DNA of 64,000 nucleotides from Sphingorhabdus sp. EL138 (lineage in GTDB: Bacteria; Pseudomonadota; Alphaproteobacteria; Sphingomonadales; Sphingomonadaceae): NCBI RefSeq assembly GCF_900258045.1, contig NZ_OGVD01000004.1, forward strand, positions 930,001-994,000, written 5' to 3'. Made by a program: the position numbers and the translations under genes. The notes beneath the pieces were generated by a model, which did not search any database, was not told the DNA's origin, and was given only the letters and a program-made list of their open reading frames with translations. This document shows positions 26,799 to 34,336 of this stretch, one piece after another; position 1 is the stretch's first letter; every line of letters starts with the position of its first letter.

Positions 26799-27118
26799 TG
26801 GAGAGTATTTTAGCTAACCCCTCTATTTTGTGGCCCATCGGATTTGCTTGTGCAGTCGTAACGCTGGGATGGGTAGCAACAACCTGGATGCGGATCAAAA
26901 ACGGCTATCCGCTTGAGAATCAGTGGGGCAAAGCGGTTTATCCGAAAACGGATAACGAGGCGGTGGAACGCGTCAAACTGCTAACACAAGAAAATGCAGA
27001 ACTGCGCGCCGAGATCGGATCGATGAAAGACCGGCTTACCAATGTTGAGCGGATTGTGACCGACGATAGCCATCGTCTGACAAACGAAATCGAAGCCCTG
27101 CGCGCACCGAAAAACTAA
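26798..27118 (+). CDS. PspB-like membrane/coiled-coil protein, copy 2
   Basis: 106 residues with one membrane helix (about 11-29), then WMRIKNGYPLENQWG, closely matching copy 1, and a coiled coil with SMKDRLTNVERIVTDDSHRL and EIEALR. The shared xRxKxGYPLExxWG segment shows that copies 1 and 2 are direct duplicates. Translationally coupled to copy 1 (1-nt overlap). Confidence 0.88.
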   Translation: MESILANPSILWPIGFACAVVTLGWVATTWMRIKNGYPLENQWGKAVYPKTDNEAVERVKLLTQENAELRAEIGSMKDRLTNVERIVTDDSHRLTNEIEALRAPKN

Positions 27119-27128
27119 GGAGATCAAT

Positions 27129-27389
27129 ATGATTGAATATCTAGCCCTGTTGATCCCGTTTGCCGGCATCGGCGTTGGAGTTTTCGCAATTTGGACCAGT
27201 CATCAGCAGAAGATATTGAAGATGCAGTCCGAGATATCCGCCGAAAAAGCTGCTCAATATGCAGTCAGTAACAAACAACTGGAACAGCGGGTGCGCGTGT
27301 TGGAACGAATTGTTACGGACAAAGGCTTTGATGTTGCCGGACAAATTGAAAGTCTGCGCGATGAGCCAGAATTGAAGGAGCTGAACTGA
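27129..27389 (+). CDS. PspB-like membrane/coiled-coil protein, copy 3
   Basis: 86 residues: membrane helix about 4-22 (IEYLALLIPFAGIGVGVFAI), a WTSHQQKILK basic collar, and a coiled coil with QLEQRVRVLERIVTDKGFDV and IESLRDE. It is closest in plan to copy 4 (WTRHQSKMLE). AAGGAG lies 5-6 nt upstream. It overlaps copy 4 by 1 nt. Confidence 0.87.
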   Translation: MIEYLALLIPFAGIGVGVFAIWTSHQQKILKMQSEISAEKAAQYAVSNKQLEQRVRVLERIVTDKGFDVAGQIESLRDEPELKELN

Positions 27390-27658
27390 TGTTCGATGAA
27401 CTATGGGTGTTGATACCCCTTGCACCATTTTTGCTCGGCGGCCTGGCCATATGGACCCGTCATCAAAGCAAGATGCTGGAAAAGCAAAAAGAGCTGATGC
27501 TCCTTGGCGAGCGGCTGCCGGAAAGTGAAGATGGCCGGCGCATGCAGGAAGATATGAAATATCTGAAAGAGCGCGTGGCAACGTTGGAAAAAATTGTAAC
27601 TGACGAGCGCGGCGCAAGGGAATTGGAAAGTGAAATAGCGAAGCTGAGAGACAGCTAA
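27389..27658 (+). CDS. PspB-like membrane/coiled-coil protein, copy 4
   Basis: 89 residues: membrane helix about 6-23, WTRHQSKMLEKQKE, then YLKERVATLEKIVTDERGAR and EIAKLRDS. The terminal block is almost identical to copy 5, showing recent duplication or conversion. Coupled to copy 3. Confidence 0.87.
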   Translation: MFDELWVLIPLAPFLLGGLAIWTRHQSKMLEKQKELMLLGERLPESEDGRRMQEDMKYLKERVATLEKIVTDERGARELESEIAKLRDS

Positions 27659-27687
27659 GCAAGAAGCAATTGGAGGGAAGAGAATAA

Positions 27688-27948
27688 ATGAACCCGTTTG
27701 AAATGGTTGTTGCCATCATCATCGTCATCACGGTCGGAAAAGTAGTCAGCACGCGTATTCAGGCCAAACATGGCATTGCATCAGATGAAGAAGGCAACCC
27801 CGTAACCATGGTTGATCCCGATGCCGGACGGCTTCGTGAAGAGGTTAAATATCTCAAGGAACGCGTAGCGGTACTTGAGAAAATAGCCACCGATGATCGC
27901 GGCGCACGGGAATTGGAAAATGAAATAGAGAAATTGCGGGACCAATAG
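27688..27948 (+). CDS. PspB-like membrane/coiled-coil protein, copy 5
   Basis: 86 residues: membrane helix about 5-20 (EMVVAIIIVITVGKVV), RIQAKHGI (like copy 1 RAKHGY), then YLKERVAVLEKIATDDRGAR and EIEKLRDQ. Combines a copy 1-like collar with a copy 4-like tail, suggesting recombination between copies. GGAGGGAAG ribosome site upstream. Confidence 0.87.
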   Translation: MNPFEMVVAIIIVITVGKVVSTRIQAKHGIASDEEGNPVTMVDPDAGRLREEVKYLKERVAVLEKIATDDRGARELENEIEKLRDQ

Positions 27949-27990
27949 GTCGGTTCCTCAAAGAAGCAGGAAAAGAAGAAGGATAGCATC

Positions 27991-28221
27991 ATGCCAGAAC
28001 CCAGTTTTTACCTGATGATTGCTGCGTTTACCCTGATCGGACTAACGGCGGTCTCCCTTATCGCTCTGCGTGGGTGGAGGGACTGGATTGACCTCAAGTC
28101 CAAGGAATTGGAACAAAGGCGCGAGGAAAATCCCCCCAGTGCTACATCGCGAATTGAGGTTGCGGACCTGAAGGAACGCATCCGCAAACTGGAAGCGATC
28201 GCTGCCGGAGTGGAGCTTTAA
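27991..28221 (+). CDS. PspB-like membrane/coiled-coil protein, copy 6
   Basis: 76 residues and the most diverged: membrane helix about 6-25, then WRDWIDLKSKELEQRREE and a short coil with DLKERIRKLEAIAAGVEL. The ending falls where the others carry TD plus a second helix, so it is C-terminally shorter. Last gene of the psp transcript before sufE, 54 nt further on. Confidence 0.82.
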   Translation: MPEPSFYLMIAAFTLIGLTAVSLIALRGWRDWIDLKSKELEQRREENPPSATSRIEVADLKERIRKLEAIAAGVEL

Positions 28222-28275
28222 CAGCCAACCTTAAAAAGGGATGACGCGAATCCCCTGCCCTGCTAGCGGGCGGGG

Positions 28276-28686
28276 ATGAGCAAATTTGACAATCTTGTAG
28301 AAGAATATGAATTTCTGGAAGCTGATGACCGATACCGGCTTCTGATTGATTTGGGCAAGGAACTAGAACCGATGCCCGATGCCCTCAAAACCGATGCAAC
28401 ACTGGTTCGCGGTTGCTCTGCCTCGGTTTGGGTTTATCCGACAAAACAGGATGATGGCCGGCTGCATTTTCTTGCAGATAGCAATGCCGCCATTACCAAA
28501 GGTATCATCGCTCTAGTGCTCGAAACCGTTCAGGACCAACCGATTGATGCCGTTTTGAAAACCGACATTGCGGAAATGCTCGCACCATTTGATTTGAAAA
28601 ACCAGCTCAGTTCCAATCGTACGCAAGGCATACCGAACATGATTGCCTTGATCGAAGAAACGGCAATGCGGTATCAAAAGACCTAA
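28276..28686 (+). CDS. sufE: SufE-family Fe-S cluster assembly protein
   Basis: 136 residues. Accepts sulfur from the SufS desulfurase on its catalytic Cys, here Cys47 in LVRGCSASVWV. Typical start VEEYEFLEADDRYRLLIDLG and C-terminal LAPFDLKNQLSSNRTQGIPNMI region. No other suf genes adjoin it. Its 3' end overlaps the convergent J-domain gene by 4 nt. Confidence 0.95.
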   Translation: MSKFDNLVEEYEFLEADDRYRLLIDLGKELEPMPDALKTDATLVRGCSASVWVYPTKQDDGRLHFLADSNAAITKGIIALVLETVQDQPIDAVLKTDIAEMLAPFDLKNQLSSNRTQGIPNMIALIEETAMRYQKT

Positions 28687-29219
28687 ACCGGCTTCCAGAC
28701 CCGCCGTTCTTCGGCAATTTTCAGTACATCAAAGGCCGCCTGCGCCGCCTGAAATTTCTTGGCGGCTTCTTCATCACCGGGATTTACATCCGGATGATAT
28801 TCCTTGGCCATCGCGCGCCAGGCCTTTTTAACCGCCTCAAAATCAACATCGGGCGTCAGATCGAATATTTCCAGCGCCGTCATCTCATCCCGCGACCGAC
28901 TGCCATCGCCGGATCCCATCCAGCTACAATGTTTCGCTTCCTGATAGGCGTTGGCGTCACGTTGTTCGTCGGCTTCCCGTTTTGCGCGCTCTTCCTTGTC
29001 TAGCCCTTCGAAATAATCCCAGCCGCGATTATATTCCGCCGCATGTTTCTCGCAGAAATACCAGCGATCCGGGCTATTGGGTGATTTGGGTGCCGGGCAG
29101 TTACCTGCCTCGTTGCAGCCATGCCGGTCGCAAATCTTCACCTGCTCGGTTTCGCGCGAGCTTTCATAGCTGCCCCAGCGGGGAAAGCCCCAGTTATCGG
29201 ATCGTCTTGCTTTTGGCAT
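28683..29219 (-). CDS. J-domain (DnaJ-like) protein
   Basis: 178 residues from MPKARRSDNWGFPRWG, chosen because GAGAG lies just upstream; longer starts run into the RNase P RNA gene. The N-terminal part has a zinc-binding-like set of Cys and His (VKICDRHGCNEAGNC and WYFCEKHAAEY) and the C-terminal J domain carries the HPD motif in AMAKEYHPDVNPGDEEA. A co-chaperone that would stimulate DnaK ATPase; client unknown. This architecture is frequent in Alphaproteobacteria. Confidence 0.9.
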   Translation of the reverse strand: MPKARRSDNWGFPRWGSYESSRETEQVKICDRHGCNEAGNCPAPKSPNSPDRWYFCEKHAAEYNRGWDYFEGLDKEERAKREADEQRDANAYQEAKHCSWMGSGDGSRSRDEMTALEIFDLTPDVDFEAVKKAWRAMAKEYHPDVNPGDEEAAKKFQAAQAAFDVLKIAEERRVWKPV

Positions 29220-29264
29220 ATCACTCTCTAACAAAGGCCCCGCGCCTGTTCCAGCCATAATTAA

Positions 29265-29648
29265 ATACCAGAGGGTCTGTAAGCCGGGTTCTGTCCATCC
29301 TCTTGCAAGGAATAGCCAGTCATTCATCTCGGCGATGCATTGCTGCACCGCTCTAGCAACCAACCCGGGCTGCAGGCCGAAATAGCCATATGCCGCCCCT
29401 ATTTGGTTTTGCTCCAGGTGGGGTTTACCGTGCCGGGGCTGTTACCAGACCCGCGGTGCGCTCTTACCGCACCCTTTCAACATCACGGGACCGAAGCCTT
29501 CGCGACCTGCTTTCTGTTGCACTGTCCCTGAACAGGCGATCACTCCCCTGCCCGCCGGACGTTATCCGGCACCTTTAAATCGTGGAGCCCGGACTTTCCT
29601 CGCGAATATTTGTCATATTCCCGCGACTGGCCGACCCTCTGGTGCGCT
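29265..29648 (-). ncRNA. rnpB: RNase P RNA
   Basis: Catalytic RNA that trims tRNA 5' leaders. On the minus strand the 5' end CACCAGAGGGTCGGCCAG pairs with the 3' end GACCCTCTGG (helix P1); the universally conserved blocks GAGGAAAGTCCGGGCTCC and ACAGAACCCGGCTTACAG are both present. Length about 384 nt. The 5' end starts at or within 1-2 nt of the amidase stop codon, so its promoter must lie inside that gene or be shared. Ends are estimated from P1 pairing. Confidence 0.95.
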
Positions 29649-30341
29649 CTATTTAGTGATTCCACGCTCTCTGTCGAGCATTAAAGACAATAGTAGCGCC
29701 CGGCATTCACCATCGATAACGCCGTCGATGTTTTTAGGGCGAAAACGCCTCTGGAAAGCTACGACTGCATCTTTCTCAGCGGTAATATCATAGCCAAAGC
29801 GTTCCAGAGCCAACATGAAACCGCCATCTGTCCATGGCGGTTCGCCAAGATTTAGACGCGGTTTTTTGAGCGCGATGCCGTGTCTGGCAAGCCTATCCCA
29901 ATCGAACAGTTCGCCTGGATCCTGCTTTCGTGACGGCGCCAGATCGCTGTGACCGATGACATTGGTCGGCACAATAGCGTGGCGTTTGACAATATCATGG
30001 GCGAGCCGTGTGACGGCATCCATCTGCTCTTCGGGAAACGGCACATAGCCCCATTCATGGCCCGGATTTACGATTTCAATGCCGATACTGGCGCTGTTCA
30101 CATCTTCGATGCCGCGCCAATAGCCGCGTCCGGCGTGCCAGGCGCGGTTTTCTTCCTTGACCATGTTCACGATCTGGCCATCCTCGGTCACGACATAGTG
30201 AGCGGATACTTTGGCGTCGGGATTCGCGAGCCAATTTATGGCCGACGCGGCGTCCTTCATGCCGGTATAGTGCATCACCAATATGCTGACTGGCAGCTTG
30301 CGCTCGTCAAAATTGGGAGAAGGCGTCCAGATCATGTCCAT
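29649..30341 (-). CDS. N-acetylmuramoyl-L-alanine amidase, AmpD/AmiD type
   Basis: 230 residues. Amidase_2 zinc domain: His in LVMHYTGM, NRAWHAGRGYW, then IGHSDLAPSRKQDPGELFDW with the catalytic His, Lys and Asp. The C-terminal 60 residues form a peptidoglycan-binding domain (GFMLALERFGYDIT, AFQRRFRPKNIDG). No signal peptide is seen, so it may act in cytoplasmic muropeptide recycling (AmpD role), though the added binding domain resembles AmiD. Confidence 0.94.
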   Translation of the reverse strand: MDMIWTPSPNFDERKLPVSILVMHYTGMKDAASAINWLANPDAKVSAHYVVTEDGQIVNMVKEENRAWHAGRGYWRGIEDVNSASIGIEIVNPGHEWGYVPFPEEQMDAVTRLAHDIVKRHAIVPTNVIGHSDLAPSRKQDPGELFDWDRLARHGIALKKPRLNLGEPPWTDGGFMLALERFGYDITAEKDAVVAFQRRFRPKNIDGVIDGECRALLLSLMLDRERGITK

Positions 30342-30368
30342 CGTAAAAGCCTCCTTCAGTCCCTTTTA

Positions 30369-31007
30369 TCAGGCGACAATCGCGCCCAGCAAGAGTTCTG
30401 TACCGGAATCGGGCGATACCCGCAGGTCACCGCCATTCTCGCATGACAGTTCACGGGACATCCAAGCTGCAGCTGTACGGGCAGTCAATTCCGATTGCGG
30501 CAACGTGCCTTCCAATGCCGCACGAATACCGTCATCCAATGCGATTTTCGGTCCTTCAGCGCGGACCACAACTTCGATACCATTATCGCCCTGCTCCGCA
30601 CCAACATCCAGTTGCCCTCCGCGCACCAGCGCTTCCCGGGCTATAAGGGCCAGGTTCAAAAGAATCTTGATCGCTTTTTTCGGCAGCGTTCCGCTCTGAA
30701 CAGCCCAACCCAGCGTAATTTTACCTTGATCGCCGACCAGGCTTTCGACCAGCTGTTTTGCTTCGGCAGGATCGACGTCGTCGCCGAAACCGCCCGCGGC
30801 GCCAAAGGCCAATCGGAAATATTTCAGTTTGTCCGCCGATGCCCGGGCGCTGTCCGCAAGCAAATCCAGACAACGGTCCCGCATCTCAGGGTCCGTTTCG
30901 TCTTCCAGCAACTCCAGACCATTGTTGATTGCACCAACCGGGCTCAACAGATCATGACATAATTTTGAACAAAGCAATGCAGCGAGATCGACACCGGATT
31001 GAGACAT
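30369..31007 (-). CDS. chpT: Histidine phosphotransferase ChpT
   Basis: 212 residues. In Alphaproteobacteria ChpT passes phosphate from CckA to CtrA and CpdR, linking cell-cycle control to ClpXP proteolysis. Signature helix LLCSKLCHDLLSPVGAINNG with the phospho-accepting His18; the degenerate HATPase-like second half (PKKAIKILLNLALIAREALV) lacks ATP-binding motifs, as expected. 27 nt upstream of the amidase gene. Confidence 0.92.
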   Translation of the reverse strand: MSQSGVDLAALLCSKLCHDLLSPVGAINNGLELLEDETDPEMRDRCLDLLADSARASADKLKYFRLAFGAAGGFGDDVDPAEAKQLVESLVGDQGKITLGWAVQSGTLPKKAIKILLNLALIAREALVRGGQLDVGAEQGDNGIEVVVRAEGPKIALDDGIRAALEGTLPQSELTARTAAAWMSRELSCENGGDLRVSPDSGTELLLGAIVA

Positions 31008-31034
31008 GGGAATGGGCCCTTAACTTGTGAAAAC

Positions 31035-31466
31035 TCAATTTTCGGCTGTTTGGCCTTTTGTGCTTTGGCAATCAAGGGTGATTGGATCAAAGCGACCATA
31101 TATTTCGCCCTTTTGGGTTGCCTGCCATGCGGCTGCTTCCTCACCGTTGATAATAAGCCATATCCGTTCATCTGCCGCCGCCATAGCAGCATCTGTTTCT
31201 GACGGTTCCACATCACCGGACGGGTGTGAATGAAAATAGCCGATTATTTTGGGCCCTTCGTTCCGCATCGCTCGTTCCGCAGCAATTAGATCAGCGGGGT
31301 CGATTTCAAAATGCCGGAGGCGATTTTCCGCGATATTTAGCGTCGCCTTAAAGTGCGAAACTGTCCCATTATCGCCAAAGAGCAACCCGCAAGCCTCCTC
31401 AGGAGCCATTTCAAGGGCAAGTTGCTGCAAATCGCCCAATATCGCGCTTGATATGACCAGTCTCAT
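31035..31466 (-). CDS. JAMM/Mov34 (M67) metallopeptidase
   Basis: 143 residues starting MRLVISSAILGDL (ATG at 31475 is an alternative). The JAMM motif is complete: Glu in EEACGLLFG, then GYFHSHPSGDVEPSETD supplying two His, Ser and Asp. Bacterial stand-alone JAMM proteins of this size are often linked to sulfur-carrier processing (cysteine or molybdopterin routes), but no such gene is adjacent. It is divergent from rluD with only 16 nt between starts. Confidence 0.88.
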   Translation of the reverse strand: MRLVISSAILGDLQQLALEMAPEEACGLLFGDNGTVSHFKATLNIAENRLRHFEIDPADLIAAERAMRNEGPKIIGYFHSHPSGDVEPSETDAAMAAADERIWLIINGEEAAAWQATQKGEIYGRFDPITLDCQSTKGQTAEN

Positions 31467-31482
31467 AGCCCACATCTAGGCG

Positions 31483-32436
31483 ATGACAGCGGGGCAATCC
31501 ATAAAATCCGGTATCGTGCCAGAAACCGACAAGAAACAGCGTCTCGACGCGGCCTTGGCTGGCTTTCTGGATGATTTGTCGCGGGAACGGATCAAAAATC
31601 TGATCACAAACGGCAATTTGCTGATTGATGGAGCCACCTGCACTGATCCCGCATCCAAGAAATGTGCGGGCAAAACATTCGCACTGACGGTTCCCGAACC
31701 GATTGAAGGCCCTGCACAACCGCAGGATATCCCTCTGGACGTTGTTTTTGAGGATGATCATCTGATCGTCGTGAACAAACCTGCTGGACTGGTTGTTCAT
31801 CCTGCTGCCGGGCACCCCGACGGAACATTGGTCAATGCCCTGCTACATCATTGCAAAGGGCAATTGTCCGGTATTGGTGGTGTTACGCGGCCTGGCATTG
31901 TCCACAGGATAGATAAGGATACTTCCGGATTGATGGTGGCGGCCAAAACAGACAAAGCGCATCAGGGTCTGACCGCGTTGTTCGCAGCCCATGATATCGA
32001 GCGCCGTTATCTTGCGATATGCAACGGTCGACCGAATCCGCATTCGGCAACGATTGAAGGCAATATCGGTCGCAGCAATACAGATCGCAAGAAAATGGCC
32101 GTGGTCGGCGATGATAAGGGAAAGACGGCAGTTACACATTATACGACCAAAGAGCCGCTAAATGGTGCCACTTTGGTGGAATGTACGTTGGAAACCGGAC
32201 GCACCCATCAGGTAAGGGTCCATATGTCCCATATCGGGTATAGTCTTATCGGCGATCCGCTATATGGTACTCGTCGAAAATCATTGCTTTCCGGCAGAAA
32301 AGATATTCGATTTTGCCGCCAGGCACTACATGCTGCTATTCTTGGATTTGTTCACCCCATAACGGGGAAAAAATTGTTATTTAACTGTAACTTTCCACCC
32401 GATATGCAGGAACTATTCAGTAAGTTGCGTGTATAG
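31483..32436 (+). CDS. rluD: 23S rRNA pseudouridine synthase, RluD/RluA family
   Basis: 317 residues. S4 RNA-binding domain (KKQRLDAALAGFLDDLSRER) then the synthase domain with catalytic Asp in RPGIVHRIDKDTSGLMV and the TGRTHQVRVHMSHIG block. RluD makes pseudouridines in helix 69 of 23S rRNA; the S4 domain and length support RluD over RluA. Followed by rpoH after 74 nt. Confidence 0.92.
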   Translation: MTAGQSIKSGIVPETDKKQRLDAALAGFLDDLSRERIKNLITNGNLLIDGATCTDPASKKCAGKTFALTVPEPIEGPAQPQDIPLDVVFEDDHLIVVNKPAGLVVHPAAGHPDGTLVNALLHHCKGQLSGIGGVTRPGIVHRIDKDTSGLMVAAKTDKAHQGLTALFAAHDIERRYLAICNGRPNPHSATIEGNIGRSNTDRKKMAVVGDDKGKTAVTHYTTKEPLNGATLVECTLETGRTHQVRVHMSHIGYSLIGDPLYGTRRKSLLSGRKDIRFCRQALHAAILGFVHPITGKKLLFNCNFPPDMQELFSKLRV

Positions 32437-32510
32437 ATATTAGATACTATATGGAATGAGACCAATGGGTGCTTGATGAGGCCCGGCGGCAAACCAGAGA
32501 AGGAACAAAA

Positions 32511-33419
32511 ATGGCTAATAATAGCAATGTTCCGGCAAAAATCCCTGCCTTAGGGGGGGACGCGAGCCTGAACCGTTATCTTTCGGAAGTACGTAAATTT
32601 CCGTTATTAACACCCGAACAAGAATATATGCTGGCAAAACGCTATTCTGAACATAAAGATCAGGAAGCGGCTGCCCAGTTGGTAACGTCCCACCTGCGAC
32701 TCGTGGCAAAAATCGCCATGGGCTTTCGCGGCTACGGCCTGCCCGTCTCGGACCTGATTTCCGAGGGTAATGTCGGCCTGATGCAGGGCGTGAAGAAATT
32801 TGAACCCGATAGAGGTTTCCGCCTGGCAACCTATGCCATGTGGTGGATCCGCGCGTCGATACAGGAATATGTATTGCGGAGCTGGAGCCTCGTGAAAATG
32901 GGCACGACCGCCGCGCAGAAGAAGCTTTTCTTCAACCTGCGCCGGATGAAAAATAACCTTGAAGCGTTTGAAGATGGCGACTTGTCACCTGAAGATGTGA
33001 ACAAGATTTCCACCGATCTCGGCGTGGCTGAACATGAAGTAGTCAATATGAACCGCCGCATGTCCATGGGCGGCGATGCGTCGCTGAACGTGCCATTGTC
33101 GGAAGATGGCGATGGCGGCCAGTGGCAGGACACGTTGGAAGATGACGGGCCGCTGCATGACCAGCAGATTGCTGACGCGCAGGAAGCCGATTTCCGCCAT
33201 GATATGCTGACCGAGGCGATGGAATCGCTGAACGAACGCGAACAGCATATTCTTGCTGAGCGCCGTTTGTCGGAAGACCCCAAGACGCTGGAAGACCTGA
33301 GCAAGGTCTATGAAGTCAGCCGCGAACGGATCAGACAGATTGAAGTACGCGCGTTTGAGAAGCTACAAAAAGCGATGCTGCGTATTGCTGGAGAAAAACA
33401 ACTGCTTACAGCAGGTTGA
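32511..33419 (+). CDS. rpoH: Heat-shock sigma factor RpoH
   Basis: 302 residues from MANNSNVPAKIPALGGDASL with AAGGAAC upstream. Region 2: LISEGNVGLMQGVKKFEPDR and LATYAMWWIRASIQEYVLRS; the RpoH box QKKLFFNLRRMK; region 4 ERRLSEDPKTLEDLSKVYE and SRERIRQIEVRAFEKL. Directs transcription of chaperone and protease genes. A terminator follows the stop. Confidence 0.97.
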   Translation: MANNSNVPAKIPALGGDASLNRYLSEVRKFPLLTPEQEYMLAKRYSEHKDQEAAAQLVTSHLRLVAKIAMGFRGYGLPVSDLISEGNVGLMQGVKKFEPDRGFRLATYAMWWIRASIQEYVLRSWSLVKMGTTAAQKKLFFNLRRMKNNLEAFEDGDLSPEDVNKISTDLGVAEHEVVNMNRRMSMGGDASLNVPLSEDGDGGQWQDTLEDDGPLHDQQIADAQEADFRHDMLTEAMESLNEREQHILAERRLSEDPKTLEDLSKVYEVSRERIRQIEVRAFEKLQKAMLRIAGEKQLLTAG

Positions 33420-33451
33420 TTCTTCAACTTCCGAGAATTTCTAAAGTCTTT

Positions 33452-33489
33452 AGCGCCCTGAAACAGCATTTGTTTTCGGGGCGCTTTTT
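33452..33489 (+). terminator. Intrinsic terminator after rpoH
   Basis: AGCGCCC (33452-33458) pairs with GGGCGCT (33479-33485), followed by TTTTT. 20-nt loop. Confidence 0.85.
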
Positions 33490-33504
33490 CATTATTTGGT
33501 GACC

Positions 33505-34209
33505 ATGGCTGTAAAATCTCGCCGAAAATCAAAAACCCTGCCCTCGCGCCTCATTAAGCTGTTTTTCAAGCTGATAGTCTATTTCCTTTTGATAACGTTT
33601 GCCTGGGTGGGACTCATAGCATTCTTGCCACCCCCGATCACGGCTACGATGATCATGGACAACAACCGCATCACCAAGGATTGGGAACCGCTGGAATCGA
33701 TATCCTCCAATCTGACACGGGCTGTAATCGCTGCTGAAGACAGCAAATTCTGCAGCCATGACGGCTTTGATCGCGAAGCCATACGCTCGGCCATGAAGCG
33801 CAACGCCCAGGGCGGTCGCATCCGCGGCGGTTCCACGATATCACAACAAACCGCCAAGAATGTCTTCCTCTGGCAGGGCGGCGGCTATTTCCGCAAGGGC
33901 CTGGAAGCCTATTTCAAGTTTCTGATCGAGAAAATCTGGGGGAAAAAGCGGATTATGGAGGTCTATCTTAACGTTGCCGAGACGGGAATCGGGACGTATG
34001 GGGCGCAAGCCGGTGCCCAGCGTTACTATAAGAAAGACGCTTCTGAACTGACGAAAATTGAGGCCGCACGCATAGCCGCCGCCCTGCCCTTGCCAAAAAA
34101 GCGCGCTGTAAACGGTGCCAGCGGCTTTACCCGGCGCTACGGCAATACGATCGCCGCAAGGATTAATGTGGTGAAACGTCAGGGTTTGGATAAGTGCGTT
34201 TATAAATAG
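33505..34209 (+). CDS. mtgA: Monofunctional peptidoglycan glycosyltransferase
   Basis: 234 residues from the ATG at 33505; in-frame TTG and GTG codons just upstream are possible. One membrane anchor (about 18-38), then a GT51 domain: catalytic Glu in AVIAAEDSKFCSHDGFD, GGRIRGGSTISQQTAKNVFL, and MEVYLNVAETGIGTYGAQ. Polymerises lipid II into glycan strands in the periplasm. Confidence 0.96.
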   Translation: MAVKSRRKSKTLPSRLIKLFFKLIVYFLLITFAWVGLIAFLPPPITATMIMDNNRITKDWEPLESISSNLTRAVIAAEDSKFCSHDGFDREAIRSAMKRNAQGGRIRGGSTISQQTAKNVFLWQGGGYFRKGLEAYFKFLIEKIWGKKRIMEVYLNVAETGIGTYGAQAGAQRYYKKDASELTKIEAARIAAALPLPKKRAVNGASGFTRRYGNTIAARINVVKRQGLDKCVYK

Positions 34210-34336
34210 CCATTTTTGATCAGAACTCACACCCGCTGTAGGCTGTTTGATAGAGATCAATGTCCAATTTTCCAGTTTGCGCAATTGTTAATCTGAATTG
34301 GCAAAAGCCAGTGCGCATAAATTATGGGATGAGGAC

